Shown: positions 28,825 through 38,928, numbered from the stretch's first letter. The stretch is DNA of 64,000 nucleotides from Achromobacter seleniivolatilans (GCF_030864005.1 NZ_CP132976.1:2914001-2978000); one strand, 5' to 3'. Notes: a model not told the origin generated them from the sequence alone. A program made the numbers and translations.

Positions 28825-28862
28825 AAAAAAACCCCTCGGTTTTTCTCCCGAGGGGTTTTTTT
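28825..28862. terminator. Terminator between argG and kup
   Basis: AAAAAAACCCCTCGG, 8-nt loop, CCGAGGGGTTTTTTT: a 15-bp perfect stem with A and T runs on the two sides. It serves argG and could also stop the converging kup transcript. Confidence 0.95.
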
Positions 28863-28895
28863 ATGGGTTGCCGATGGGGCCGCGCCCCATCCAAT

Positions 28896-30824
28896 CTACA
28901 ACTCCACCTGCATGCCCATTTCGACCACCCGATTCGCCGGAATCTTGAAGAACTTCGTGCTCCGCGTCGAGTTTCGCGCCATGAACGAAAACACCGCGCG
29001 CCGCCATCTCCACAGCGCCGGTTTGCGCGCCGCCACGACCGTTTGCCGCGACAGGAAATAAGACGTCCGCATGGGCTCCAGATCCAGCTCCGGATACGCC
29101 TCGGCCACCAACCGCAAGGCCTCGGGCACATCCGGATCTTCCTTGAAGCCGTAATTCACCGTTGCCGTCCAGCTCGACGCCGATAGCTTCTTCACCTCGA
29201 AGCGCTCTTCGGGCGAGATGTACGGCACGTCAGCTACCAGAATCGTCAGGAACAGCACGTGATCGTGCAGCACCTTGTTGTGCTTCAGGTTGTGCAACAG
29301 CGCGGGGGGCACATTGCCAGAATTCATGGTCATGAAAATCGCCGTGCCCGGTACACGCGACGGCGGATACTCTTCCAGCTGCTCCATGAATTCCTTGAGC
29401 GGTTGCCGGTCACGGTGCTGCATATCGGACAGCAAGCGGCGCCCTTGGCGCCACGTCATCATCAGTGTGAACACCACAATCGCCACCAGCAGCGGCAACC
29501 AGCCGCCCTCATGGATCTTGAAGACGTTCGCCGAAAACAGCAGCACATCAAACAACAGCAAAAAGCCCAGAATCGTCAGCCACAGCACGCGCTTCACGCC
29601 CGTGCTGCCTCGCGGCAACACGGCAAAGGCCAGTACCGATGTCGTCAGCATGGTTCCGGTCACGGCAAAACCATAGGCCGCAGCCAGGTTGTCGGAATTG
29701 CGGAACAGCAGCACCAGCACCAGCACCGCGCACAACAGCAGCGCATTGACCTGCGGCAGATAGATCTGCCCCTTCTCGACGGCGGAGGTGTGCAGAATCT
29801 GCATGCGCGGCCAGAAGCCCAGCTGCACCGCCTGGCGCGTCACGGAATATGCCCCGGAGATCACTGCCTGCGACGCCACAATCGTGGCGATCGTCGCCAA
29901 CGCCACCAGCGGCGCCAGTCCCCATTCAGGGGCCATCATGAAAAACGGATTGCGGATCGCCGTGGGGTCGCGCAGCAACAGCGCGCCCTGACCGAAATAG
30001 CACAAGGTCAGCGCCGGCAGCACCATGCTGAACCAGGCGCTGCGAATCGCCGGCCGGCCAAAGTGGCCCATGTCCGCGTAGAGCGCCTCGGCTCCGGTCA
30101 GCGCCAGCACCACTGCGCCCAGCAGCACAAAGCTGATCACAGGAAATTCAACAATAAAGCGCAGGCCCCACATGGGATTCAGCGCAGCCAGCACCTCGGG
30201 CGTCTGCCAGATCTGCCAGCCGCCCAGCGCCGCCAAGGTGCCAAACCACAACACCATCACCGGGCCAAACAGTTTTCCCATCAGGCCCGTGCCATGCGAC
30301 TGAATGACAAACAAGCCCACCAGCACGACCAGAGCAATCGGCACCACCCAGCGGTCCAGCGTATGCGACACAATGCTGATCCCTTCCAGCGCGGACAGCA
30401 CCGAAATCGCCGGGGTGATCATGCTGTCGCCATAGAACAGCGCCGCGCCGAAAATGCCCAGCACGATCAGCACCCACCGCATCTTGCCCTCGCGATTGCG
30501 GACGGCCAGCTCCAACAGCGCCAGCGTGCCCCCCTCGCCCCGATTGTCCGCACGCAGCACCAGTGTCACGTACTTCAGCGACACCACGACCATCAGCATC
30601 CAGAACAGAATCGACAGCACGCCCAGCAAGTGGGCGGGCTCCAGATCGGTATGCACGCTCAAGCCCGTCAGGCAGGCTCGCAATGTGTACAGCGGGCTGG
30701 TGCCGATGTCGCCATACACCACGCCCAAGGCTCCCATGATGAGCGCCGCGCGCGACGACGGTGCGTGCACTCCGCCCGCGTGAGCGCCTGTTGGAGAAGG
30801 AGCGCCAGCCGTGCCTTGGCTCAT
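28896..30824 (-). CDS. kup: Low-affinity potassium transporter Kup
   Basis: Proton-coupled K+ uptake protein of the inner membrane (KUP/HAK/KT family). The 642-residue product has about 12 helices and a soluble C-terminal domain (about 480-642). Diagnostic motifs are LGVVYGDIGTSPLYTLRAC (about 33-51), RADNRGEGGTLALLELA and FYGDSMITPAISVLSALEG. Its ATG overlaps the kinase stop codon as ATGA and has no good ribosome-binding site of its own, so translation depends on the upstream sensor kinase gene. Confidence 0.95.
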   Translation of the reverse strand: MSQGTAGAPSPTGAHAGGVHAPSSRAALIMGALGVVYGDIGTSPLYTLRACLTGLSVHTDLEPAHLLGVLSILFWMLMVVVSLKYVTLVLRADNRGEGGTLALLELAVRNREGKMRWVLIVLGIFGAALFYGDSMITPAISVLSALEGISIVSHTLDRWVVPIALVVLVGLFVIQSHGTGLMGKLFGPVMVLWFGTLAALGGWQIWQTPEVLAALNPMWGLRFIVEFPVISFVLLGAVVLALTGAEALYADMGHFGRPAIRSAWFSMVLPALTLCYFGQGALLLRDPTAIRNPFFMMAPEWGLAPLVALATIATIVASQAVISGAYSVTRQAVQLGFWPRMQILHTSAVEKGQIYLPQVNALLLCAVLVLVLLFRNSDNLAAAYGFAVTGTMLTTSVLAFAVLPRGSTGVKRVLWLTILGFLLLFDVLLFSANVFKIHEGGWLPLLVAIVVFTLMMTWRQGRRLLSDMQHRDRQPLKEFMEQLEEYPPSRVPGTAIFMTMNSGNVPPALLHNLKHNKVLHDHVLFLTILVADVPYISPEERFEVKKLSASSWTATVNYGFKEDPDVPEALRLVAEAYPELDLEPMRTSYFLSRQTVVAARKPALWRWRRAVFSFMARNSTRSTKFFKIPANRVVEMGMQVEL

Positions 30825-31936
30825 GATGTGGGTTCTTGCCGAGTAAGTTGAGCCCCTTTACGGGGGCCGGGGAAGACGACAGACAGTCGCGTTCCAGAAA
30901 AAGCAGGCCGGCTGGTCAGCTTCCACCAGGCGCCATGGGCATGCGCGATCTCGCGCACGATGGCCAGCCCCAGACCGGAGCCGCCCGCCGTGGCGGTGGG
31001 TGACCGGTAAAACGCTTCAAACACACGGTCGCGCTCTTCGGCGGGAATGCCGGGGCCGTCGTCCTCGACCGTCAGCGACGGCGGATTCGCCCCGACGATC
31101 AGCGTAATACGGCCGGTCTCGTTGCCATAGCGCAAGGCGTTGTCGATCAGGTTGCCCAGCAACTCCGCCAGCAATAAGGGATCGGCATCAATCCAGATCG
31201 GCGCGTCGGGCGCGACCAGATCCAGCTCGTAGCGCGCCTCGCGCACTCGCGGAAACCACTCTGCGCCATTGGCCCGCACCCATTCGCACAAGTCGATACG
31301 CACGAAACTGTCTTGCGGACGGGCGTTGGGGTCGGCGCGCGCCAGCACCAGCAACTGCTGGCCCAAGCGGATCATGCGGTCGCTGACGGCCTTGATCCGC
31401 TCGGCACGCGCCCGCACATCGTCGGGCAAGGGGCGGGCCAGCATCAGTTCGGATTCCAGCCGCAGGCCGGCCAAAGGGGTGCGCAGTTGGTGCGCTGCAT
31501 GCCCGATAAAGCGGCGTTGCGCTGCCAAAGAGGCATCCAGGCGCAGCAGCAGATCATTGGTGTGGGTCACCAGCGGCTCGATCTCGACCGGAACGCCCGC
31601 CACTTCCAAGGGCTGCATATCGTCAATGGAGCGCTGGCGAATTTCCTCGGACAAGTGGTTCACCGAGCGCAACCCGGACCTCACGCCCTGCACCACGACC
31701 CAGGTAAACAGCGCGATCAGGGCTACCTGCCCCACCACCATCAGCCAGAAGAAGTCTTCCAGCATCCACAACGACATGTCGATCTTGTGGGTAATGACCC
31801 ACGTGGCGGCCAGGTCCAGCAGGACCAGCAGCAAGATCGGCGGCATCAGGCGTATCACCAGATGCCGCGCCAGGGAGCGTGAGGGAAGTATGGAGCGAGT
31901 TGCTGGGGGAGCGGAAGGAGTACGTTCCTGCGTCAT
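30821..31936 (-). CDS. Sensor histidine kinase (TctE/QseC-like)
   Basis: 371-residue membrane kinase with two close helices (about 27-50 and 62-84), only a short periplasmic loop, then HAMP and catalytic regions. H-box GHAAHQLRTPLAGLRLE (phospho-His near 149), N-box GNLIDNALRYG, G-boxes DDGPGIP and GSGLGLAIV. Start 31936 fits a GAGGG site better than the ATG at 31960. It sits between its response regulator and kup and is coupled to kup by a 4-nt overlap, which points to control of or by K+ or osmotic state. Confidence 0.9.
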   Translation of the reverse strand: MTQERTPSAPPATRSILPSRSLARHLVIRLMPPILLLVLLDLAATWVITHKIDMSLWMLEDFFWLMVVGQVALIALFTWVVVQGVRSGLRSVNHLSEEIRQRSIDDMQPLEVAGVPVEIEPLVTHTNDLLLRLDASLAAQRRFIGHAAHQLRTPLAGLRLESELMLARPLPDDVRARAERIKAVSDRMIRLGQQLLVLARADPNARPQDSFVRIDLCEWVRANGAEWFPRVREARYELDLVAPDAPIWIDADPLLLAELLGNLIDNALRYGNETGRITLIVGANPPSLTVEDDGPGIPAEERDRVFEAFYRSPTATAGGSGLGLAIVREIAHAHGAWWKLTSRPAFSGTRLSVVFPGPRKGAQLTRQEPTS

Positions 31937-32004
31937 GCCGCGATACCCTCGCTTATGCATAGATTGGATGTGCGCAGCCGGAGCAAGCCCGCCGCGCCGG
32001 CCCG

Positions 32005-32676
32005 TCAGGCCTTTTCCACATCCAGCATGTAGCCAAAGCCACGCACCGTCTGGATGCTGGCGCCAGTGCCTTCCAGGCGCTTGCGCAGACGGTACACGTA
32101 GACCTCGACTGCGTTTTCGCTGAAATCGGCGTCCCAGGCGGACAGCGAGTTCACGATCTGACGCTTGGTCACAACGCGCCCCACTCGGGCCATCAGCATC
32201 TCAAGCACGGAAAGCTCGCGCACCGATAGCGACAGCCGCTGGCCATTGGCCCGAACTTCGCGCCCGACGGTATCGAACACCAGGGGACCCACTTCGATCA
32301 AAGGCTGCGCCTGGCCCGCGCGGCGCCGGCCAAAGGCACGGACACGCGCTGCCAGTTCAGGCAGTTCGAAAGGTTTGGTGACGTAGTCGTCGGCCCCGGC
32401 GTCCAGCCCCGCGACACGGTCTTCAATGCCGTCTCGCGCGGTAAGAATCAGCACGGGAACCTGATTGCCGTCTTGGCGCAATTGCCGCAGCACATCAAGC
32501 CCGCTCATGCCGGGTAGATTAAGGTCGAGCAGCATCAGGTCATACGGCTGGCCTGCCAAGGCGCCCAGAACTCGGTCGCCTTCAGTCAGCCAGTCGACCG
32601 CATACCCCTGGTCGGCCAGGAATTCCTGGAGCGCATGGCCCAGGGTGGTGTCGTCTTCGATTACCAGTACTCGCAT
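32005..32676 (-). CDS. Response regulator, OmpR family (TctD/QseB-like)
   Basis: 223 residues: receiver with Asp51 and KPFELPELAARVRAF, then a winged-helix effector domain ending TVRGFGYMLDVEKA. First gene of the regulator-kinase-kup unit; the kinase starts 68 nt downstream. The gap to exbD upstream is only 66 nt and is filled by the exbD terminator, so the promoter must overlap that structure. Confidence 0.92.
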   Translation of the reverse strand: MRVLVIEDDTTLGHALQEFLADQGYAVDWLTEGDRVLGALAGQPYDLMLLDLNLPGMSGLDVLRQLRQDGNQVPVLILTARDGIEDRVAGLDAGADDYVTKPFELPELAARVRAFGRRRAGQAQPLIEVGPLVFDTVGREVRANGQRLSLSVRELSVLEMLMARVGRVVTKRQIVNSLSAWDADFSENAVEVYVYRLRKRLEGTGASIQTVRGFGYMLDVEKA

Positions 32677-32697
32677 GCCGCGATTCTAGCGCGATCC

Positions 32698-32734
32698 GAA
32701 AAAAAAGGGGCGCGAAATGCGCCCCCTTTTCTTT
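32698..32734 (-). terminator. Intrinsic terminator of tonB-exbB-exbD
   Basis: GGGGCGC, loop GAAAT, GCGCCCC with flanking A and T runs, located 9 nt after the exbD stop. Confidence 0.9.
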
Positions 32735-32742
32735 TGAATCGC

Positions 32743-33239
<497 letters not shown>

Positions 33240-33240
<1 letters not shown>

Positions 33241-34211
33241 TATTCGCTCCCGCGTTGAACCGCAGCGCCGTTACCGTTCTGGCGGCGCAGGGCACGCACC
33301 TTACCGTCCGACAGCGTCACTTGCTGGCCGGTGGTCAGGAACGCAAACAGATCATGCGCAAAGGCATCCAGACGCGACAAGAACACGCGGTTGTTGCGCA
33401 CAAAGGTGTTGTAAGCCAACACCGCCGGAATTGCCACGGCCAGACCCAGACCGGTCATGATCAGGGCCTCGCCCACGGGACCAGCAATGCGGTTGATCGT
33501 CACGCCATCGGACAGGCCGATGCCGACCAGGGCGTGGTACACGCCCCAAACCGTACCGAACAGACCCACGAACGGCGCCGTCGAACCCACCGACGCCAGA
33601 ATGGTCAGACCGTTTTCCAGCTTGGCCGTTTCTTCGTCGATCACTTTGCGCATGGTGCGCGTGACGAAATCCGAGTTGGTGCCCGACTCTTCCAGCTTGG
33701 TCGCGCCGAACTTATTGTGGTGCGCCTGCGCGTGCATGGCGTGGCTGGCCAGATGCGAGAACGGATCACGTGCGCCATGCGTGGCGATTTCGTGCTCGAC
33801 CTGTTCCAGCGAGCTGGCGTTCCAGAACTTGTTCAGGAAGTCAGCCGAGCGCTTGCGCATGCTGACGTTGCTAGCGGCCTTGACCAGGATCAGATACCAG
33901 GTCACCAGCGACATCAGGATAAGGATGATGAACAGGCTCTTGCCCACGAAGTCGCTTTGGGCGACGAAGTGCAAGAAACCCATGTCGGGCACGGCCGCCG
34001 GAGCTGGGACCGAGGGGACCGAAGGCAGCGCAGCGGCAGCGCTGTGCAGCGCATCAGCCGATTGCTGAACGACGCCATTGGCTTGTCCGGCCAGGCCGCC
34101 AGCGGCAGTCGCGGCTTGTTGGGCTGCGGGCGCAGCGGCGGCGGCAGCCGGTGCTGCCGGGCTGGTAGTCGCCTGCGCTACCAGAGTAGCGCTATGCAGT
34201 GCGTTGGACAT
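33240..34211 (-). CDS. exbB: ExbB, TonB-complex subunit
   Basis: Three-helix proton-channel scaffold, 323 residues. An Ala-rich N-terminal extension (about 10-70, probably a signal region) precedes the MotA/TolQ/ExbB domain with VGSTAPFVGLFGTVWGVYHA and GPVGEALIMTGLGLAVAIPA. Preceded by AGGAACTGAG and separated by 1 nt from tonB. Confidence 0.94.
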
Positions 34212-34212
34212 C

Positions 34213-35010
34213 TCAGTTCCTCATTACGAAATCGAACGGAATTTTGGCTTTGGCGGGATAGGCCACGCCGTTGCGGGTATAGGGCTTGAACTTGGCCTTG
34301 CGGGCGGCGGTCAGCGCGGATTCGTCCAGCCTCGGGAAACCCGATGACGTGTCGATCGTGGCGCGGTCCACTATGCCCTGGGTATTGATTTCCACCAGCA
34401 CCAGGACCCGGCCCTCTTCCCGCATGCGGCGCGACGCCATCGGGTAATTGGGCATGGGCCGTGCACCCTGGAACTCAATGCTCGACACCAAGATAGGCTG
34501 GTCGGGCGGAGGTCCTTGCTGCGGACTCTGCGAAGCCTGAGCGCCATCAGTCGCGCCCGCGGGCGGCGTCTGCGGCGGCGGAGTCTCCTGCTTGGGCTCG
34601 GGTTTGACTTCCTGCTTGGGCTGAGGCTTGGGTTTGGGCTTTGGTTTGGGCTTGGGGGCCGGCATCGGGGGCTTTTCAACCACCGGTTCGGGTTCAGGCT
34701 CGGGCTCGGGCTTCAGCTCAGGTTCGGGCTCAGGTTCCGGCTCGATCTCAGGCTGCGGCTCGGGCGGAGGCTCCGTCACCGGTTGCGGCACTTCAGGAGT
34801 GGGCTCGGCCTTGGCAATCTGGGGGATGGGCGCATCCACCAGGCTCACCATGACAGCCTCGGGTTCCTCCAGTTCAGGACGATTCGCGGGAGCCATGAAA
34901 ATGGCGCCGATCACTGCCGCATGAATCGCGACAACCGCCAGGCCAGCGCCTGCACGTATACCAAAAGAAGACGGCGAAGAAGAGTTCCAACCGCGTTGAA
35001 AACTAGGCAT
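34213..35010 (-). CDS. tonB: TonB energy transducer
   Basis: 265 residues: one N-terminal anchor helix (about 20-40), a long Pro-Glu then Pro-Lys periplasmic spacer (about 68-140) and a C-terminal TonB domain (about 180-265, RPMPNYPMASRRMREEGRVL). Transmits energy to outer-membrane siderophore and heme receptors. Heads the tonB-exbB-exbD operon behind a Fur-type box. Confidence 0.94.
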   Translation of the reverse strand: MPSFQRGWNSSSPSSFGIRAGAGLAVVAIHAAVIGAIFMAPANRPELEEPEAVMVSLVDAPIPQIAKAEPTPEVPQPVTEPPPEPQPEIEPEPEPEPELKPEPEPEPEPVVEKPPMPAPKPKPKPKPKPQPKQEVKPEPKQETPPPQTPPAGATDGAQASQSPQQGPPPDQPILVSSIEFQGARPMPNYPMASRRMREEGRVLVLVEINTQGIVDRATIDTSSGFPRLDESALTAARKAKFKPYTRNGVAYPAKAKIPFDFVMRN

Positions 35011-35223
35011 GAATCAGCCAGGGGTGCATTAACTTATCCGGCCAGTCAGAGAAAAGACGTGCACTAGAACGCGACGCCGGCTGACCGGTACAAGCCCATC
35101 ATAATATCTTAAATGCGAATGATTCGCACGTTGTATTTCGTCTGGCCTGGCGTACCACCCATGATCTTTATCATGCGATACGCTCAACAACGCTTACGAA
35201 ATAGCATGCTGGCCGCAGAAAAC
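35011..35223. promoter_or_regulatory. tonB promoter region with Fur-type box
   Basis: TGCGAAT-G-ATTCGCA at 35114-35128 is a 7-1-7 dyad like the Fur sites of Bordetella-type bacteria. On the minus strand GTGCGA, 17 nt, TATTAT can be read as a promoter whose -35 overlaps the box, so iron repression is expected. No gene is seen in this stretch. Confidence 0.7.
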
Positions 35224-35257
35224 AAAAAACCCGCCACGAAAAAACGTGCGGGTTTTT
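35224..35257 (-). terminator. Terminator after tRNA-Val
   Basis: CCCGC and GCGGG arms extended by CACG/CGTG with flanking A and T runs, 46 nt past the tRNA-Val 3' end in the direction of transcription. Confidence 0.85.
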
Positions 35258-35302
35258 GATCAGGCTTGTACCGCGGCGTTTTGCTACGGTCTGGATTGCT
35301 TC

Positions 35303-35378
35303 TGGTGGGTGCTACAGGGGTCGAACCTGTGACCTACGCCTTGTAAGGGCGCCGCTCTACCAACTGAGCTAAGCACCC
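35303..35378 (-). tRNA. tRNA-Val (anticodon TAC)
   Basis: 76 nt with encoded CCA. Acceptor GGGTGCT/AGCACCC, D-arm GCTCAGTTGGTAGAGC, anticodon loop CTTACAA, T-loop TTCGAAC. All stems pair. It lies downstream of hup. Confidence 0.96.
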
Positions 35379-35456
35379 GTTCCTGATACAGCCTTGGCAC
35401 AAGATTCGAACCAAGCACTGCCAACTCGGGGCACTCAAAAGCAATACGCGGGCCGG

Positions 35457-35485
35457 AGTATACCGGACCGCGTACATGTCTGCAA
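35457..35485 (-). promoter_or_regulatory. Candidate sigma70 promoter for tRNA-Val
   Basis: On the minus strand TTGCAG, 17-nt spacer, TATACT, ending about 79 nt before the tRNA 5' end. It suggests that the tRNA is not solely read through from hup. Confidence 0.55.
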
Positions 35486-35519
35486 ATCGTTGGGGCCGGT
35501 GCCCTGCGATTTGCCATTT

Positions 35520-35537
35520 CCGTCAATTAATTGACGG
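35520..35537. repeat. Perfect 18-bp palindrome across the hup stop codon
   Basis: CCGTCAATTAATTGACGG covers the TAA stop and last codons of hup. No T-run follows, so it is not a standard terminator; it could still stop or protect the mRNA. Confidence 0.5.
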
Positions 35538-35799
35538 CGTCCTTCAGGGCCTTGCCCGGACGGAACTTCGGCACCTTGGCCTTTTTGATCTTGATGGTTT
35601 CGCCCGTACGCGGGTTACGGCCAGTGCGCGCAGCGCGGGCCGACACGGCAAACGTGCCAAAGCCAACCAGCGTAACCGTACCGCCCTTCTTCAGGGTGGT
35701 CTTGACGGCACCGATCAGGGCGTCGAGCGAACGACCGGCGGCAGCCTTGGAGATGTCAGCCTTGCTGGCGATGTGATCGATGAGTTCAGTTTTGTTCAT
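35527..35799 (-). CDS. hupB: DNA-binding protein HU
   Basis: Nucleoid-associated histone-like protein, 90 residues, the standard HU length. [18 protein letters not shown] and the DNA-arm region [17 protein letters not shown] are diagnostic. Binds and bends DNA without strong sequence preference. It is followed by tRNA-Val. Confidence 0.95.
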   Translation of the reverse strand: MNKTELIDHIASKADISKAAAGRSLDALIGAVKTTLKKGGTVTLVGFGTFAVSARAARTGRNPRTGETIKIKKAKVPKFRPGKALKDAVN

Positions 35800-36157
35800 T
35801 CAGATGTACCCCTCACAAGGTATGGAGTTTGCCCAGACCGTGCGGTTCATGGCTGTCATGATGGGACGCCACCAACAAACGCAAAGCCCGACAAACGAAG
35901 AACAGACAGTGGATAAACTTTTTTCTTGCGCTGCAAAGCACAACTTTTAAACTGCTGCGCCGCTTAGGATTTGATGGCATAAATGCCTTCAAATCGTCAG
36001 CGACGCAGGCATGTATTAGGCAACGGCGTGACGCGGCTGTCAAGCGAAAACCTCATCACAACCCGCGCCAATACTAGCTTTTAGCCGATTTCGCAATAAA
36101 CAAAAACGCGAACTTCGGGGTTTGCGCGACACCCCTGAACAACACTTCAAACTTGAA
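35800..36157. promoter_or_regulatory. Upstream region of hup
   Basis: 358 nt without a gene. An imperfect 28-nt palindrome lies at 35968-35995 (GATTTGA-T-GGCAT, AA, ATGCC-T-TCAAATC). AT-rich patches near 35925-35955 and 36070-36110 could carry minus-strand promoters for hup; none is clear enough to call. Confidence 0.4.
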
Positions 36158-36838
36158 TCAAACGTCGACCCAGCGGCGCAGCAAATTGTGATAAATGCCG
36201 GTCAGCTGGACGATGGAAGGATGCCCTGCCGCATCTTGATTCAGACGCTGTATCGCCACATCCATATCCAGCAGCAAAGCGCGCTGACTGTCCTCGCGCA
36301 CCAGGCTCTGCATCCAGAAGAACGAGCACACCCGCGCACCCTGCGTAACCGGATTCACTTTGTGCAGGCTCGTGCCCGGATACAGCACCATGTGCCCCGC
36401 TGGCAGCTTCACCGCGCGCGGGCCATAGGTGTCGTCAATGACGAGCTCGCCGCCTTCATAGGAATCGGGTTCAGAGAAGAACAGCGTGGCCGATAAATCT
36501 GTTCGCACCCGCTCGGAGGTGCCCGTGATGCCGCGCACCGCGTTGTCGACGTGATAGCCAAAGGCTTCGCCGCCTTCGTAGCGGTTAAAGAGCGGCGGGA
36601 AGATCTTGCGGGGCAACGCGGCCGACATGAACAGATTGTTCGATGCCAGACGTTGCAGGATCAGGTTGCCCAGTTCCTGAGCCAGCGGATGCTGCTCCGA
36701 TAACTGGCGGTTGCGTTTAACCTCGGCCGACTGGTAGCCCGCCGTGACCTTGCCATCCACCCATTCGGACGCATCCAGCCTGGCCCGGATATCAGCCGCC
36801 TCTTCGGGCGTAAAAACTTCTGCAATCTGTATAAGCAT
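36158..36838 (-). CDS. piuC: PKHD-type Fe(II)/2-oxoglutarate hydroxylase (PiuC/YbiX family)
   Basis: 226-residue dioxygenase. Iron ligands in GYHVDNA (His96, Asp98) and SLHKV (His159), 2-oxoglutarate Arg169 in TQGARV. Members are iron-regulated and usually sit beside TonB-dependent siderophore receptors. Here no receptor is adjacent, but tonB-exbBD is about 1.1 kb away. The physiological substrate is unknown. Confidence 0.9.
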   Translation of the reverse strand: MLIQIAEVFTPEEAADIRARLDASEWVDGKVTAGYQSAEVKRNRQLSEQHPLAQELGNLILQRLASNNLFMSAALPRKIFPPLFNRYEGGEAFGYHVDNAVRGITGTSERVRTDLSATLFFSEPDSYEGGELVIDDTYGPRAVKLPAGHMVLYPGTSLHKVNPVTQGARVCSFFWMQSLVREDSQRALLLDMDVAIQRLNQDAAGHPSIVQLTGIYHNLLRRWVDV

Positions 36839-36895
36839 GCCCCACCCTCATTTCACCACCGGCGCGCCCGCTCGCAGCGCCTATGCCTCGCGGCA

Positions 36896-38140
36896 TTATC
36901 CCTTCAAGCATCCATTGAGCGCCTGATCGAAATCAAACAGCAGATCGGCTTCATCTTCGATACCCACGGACACACGAATCAGGCTGTCGGCGATTCCCAT
37001 CTGCTTGCGGCGCTCTGCCCCCATCTCGTAATAGATGGTGTGCGCTGCCGGCAGCGCCAGGCTGCGCGTGTCACCCAAATGGGTCGCCATCAGCACAATC
37101 TTCAGCCGGTTCAGGAAATCAAAGCAATCCACACCGTCCGCCAGCTCCACACCCAGCAGCCCGCCAAAGCGCGATCCGAACATGGCCGCTGCACGTGCAT
37201 GCTGCGGATGGCTGGCAAGCCCCGGATAGTGCACCTTGGCAACGCCGCGATGCTCTTCCAGCAAGCGTGCCAGCGCCAGCGCATTCGCGCAGTGCTTGGC
37301 CATGCGCAGCGCCAGCGTCTCGGCGCCCACCGCAATACGGTGCGCGGGTTCCGCCGCCAGCGTGCCGCCCATGTCGCGCAAACCCTTCTTCTTGATTTGC
37401 GTCAGGCCCCAACTGGTGGGAGCCCCTTTGCGATAAGCGTCGTAAATATTGGAATAGTCAGACCAGTCGTACAGACCCGTGTCCGTCACCGCGCCACCCA
37501 GCGCATTGCCGTGCCCGCCGATGTACTTGGACAGCGAATTCATCACCAGCGACGCGCCGACCGAAGACGGCCGGAACATCCACGGCGACGTCAGCGTGTT
37601 GTCCACCACATAGACCAGATTCTTCTCGCGGCAGATTTGCCCGATCACAGCCAGATCAGCAACTTGCGTGCCCGGGTTGGCGATGGTCTCGGTAAAGACC
37701 ATGCGCGTGTTGGGCTGGATTGCGCCGCGCACTTGCGATGCGTCGGTTGCGTCCACAAACGTGATCTCCACCCCCAATTCCAGCAGCGTGCCCAGCAAGC
37801 TGTTGGTATTGCCGAATACAAACTGGCTGGACACCAGGTGATCGCCCCGGCGCAGCAGCGTCGTGAAGATCGCTGCCAGCGCGGCCATGCCTGTTGCAAA
37901 GCTGACCGTGCCCTTGCCGCCTTCCATGTGGTTGATCTTGGCTTCCAGCGCGGTGGTCGTGGGTGTGCCCTGACGCGCGTAGGTAAAGCCCGCCTTGCCC
38001 TGGAACACCGCAGCCAGCTCACGCGCATCGTCGTACGCGAATTCCGATGACGGATGCATCGGCTTGTGCACCGCTCCGTGCTCGACGGATTGTTGGCGGT
38101 CGGAATGGAGGATCGTGGTGGTAAAGCCGTTCTGGTGCAT
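36896..38140 (-). CDS. Cys/Met-metabolism PLP enzyme (cystathionine gamma-synthase family)
   Basis: 414-residue trans-sulfuration-type enzyme. The cofactor lysine is in NSLSKYIGGHGN (Lys205), with DNTLTSPWMFRP before it and SLIRVSVGIEDEADLLFDF at the end. It could be an O-acyl-homoserine sulfhydrylase (MetZ-like), cystathionine gamma-synthase or a lyase; sequence alone does not decide. It sits alone between piuC and rlmB. Confidence 0.88.
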   Translation of the reverse strand: MHQNGFTTTILHSDRQQSVEHGAVHKPMHPSSEFAYDDARELAAVFQGKAGFTYARQGTPTTTALEAKINHMEGGKGTVSFATGMAALAAIFTTLLRRGDHLVSSQFVFGNTNSLLGTLLELGVEITFVDATDASQVRGAIQPNTRMVFTETIANPGTQVADLAVIGQICREKNLVYVVDNTLTSPWMFRPSSVGASLVMNSLSKYIGGHGNALGGAVTDTGLYDWSDYSNIYDAYRKGAPTSWGLTQIKKKGLRDMGGTLAAEPAHRIAVGAETLALRMAKHCANALALARLLEEHRGVAKVHYPGLASHPQHARAAAMFGSRFGGLLGVELADGVDCFDFLNRLKIVLMATHLGDTRSLALPAAHTIYYEMGAERRKQMGIADSLIRVSVGIEDEADLLFDFDQALNGCLKG

Positions 38141-38190
38141 GATGGGCTGACGCGAAAGAAGAGATCTACAAAATAAGTGCAGCGGTCAAA

Positions 38191-38928
38191 TCAGGATTGC
38201 CGCTGGCGCACGGTTTCATACAGGCAGACTGCGCTGGCCACGCTGACGTTCAGGCTTTCGACCGAACCCAGCATCGGAATATTCACCAATTGATCGCAGG
38301 TCTCGCGAGTCAGGCGGCGCATGCCCTCGCCTTCGGCGCCCATGACCCACGCCATCGGCTGGCGTGCATCGATCTGGTGCATGCTTTCGGTGGCCTGATC
38401 ATCCGTGCCCACCAGCCACACGCCGCGATCCTTCAGGCTGCGCATGGTGCGCGCCAGATTGGTCACCATGATGTACGGAACCGTGTCGGCAGCGCCGCAA
38501 GCTACACGCTGCACGGTCGCATTCAAACCGACGGCGCGATCACGCGGCGCAATCACGGCATGAACGCCCGCGGCATCAGCGGTACGCAGGCAAGCGCCCA
38601 GATTATGGGGATCGGTCACGCCATCCAGAATCAACAGCAGCGGCGGGCCTTCGATCACGTCAAGCACGTCATCCACGTCCACGGCCAATTGGCGCTCGTC
38701 GGCCAGGGCCACCACGCCTTGATGGCGGGTGCCGCGCGCCAAGCCATCAAGCCGCTCGGTCGAGACCGGATGCAGGCGGCGGCCCGCCTTCTCGGCTTGC
38801 TCGATGAGCGTCTGCATCCGCTTGTCACGGCGCGAGGCTTCTACATAGATTTCCTTGATCGACTCGGGCGCGTGGCGCAGCCGCGCGACAACCGCGTGAA
38901 ACCCGGCTAGAACTTGGGTCGACGCCAT
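38191..38928 (-). CDS. rlmB: 23S rRNA (Gm2251) 2'-O-methyltransferase
   Basis: SPOUT-class rRNA methyltransferase, 245 residues. N-terminal substrate-binding domain (about 1-75) and the knot with [32 protein letters not shown] and [18 protein letters not shown]. Start 38928 ([18 protein letters not shown]) matches the family; the open frame runs to 39006. It follows rnr on the same strand, the common rnr-rlmB order. Confidence 0.94.
   Translation of the reverse strand: MASTQVLAGFHAVVARLRHAPESIKEIYVEASRRDKRMQTLIEQAEKAGRRLHPVSTERLDGLARGTRHQGVVALADERQLAVDVDDVLDVIEGPPLLLILDGVTDPHNLGACLRTADAAGVHAVIAPRDRAVGLNATVQRVACGAADTVPYIMVTNLARTMRSLKDRGVWLVGTDDQATESMHQIDARQPMAWVMGAEGEGMRRLTRETCDQLVNIPMLGSVESLNVSVASAVCLYETVRQRQS

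Noticed and set aside
29259..30851. 530-codon open frame opposite kup
   Set aside because: His/Gln/Arg-rich antisense translation of a membrane-protein gene.
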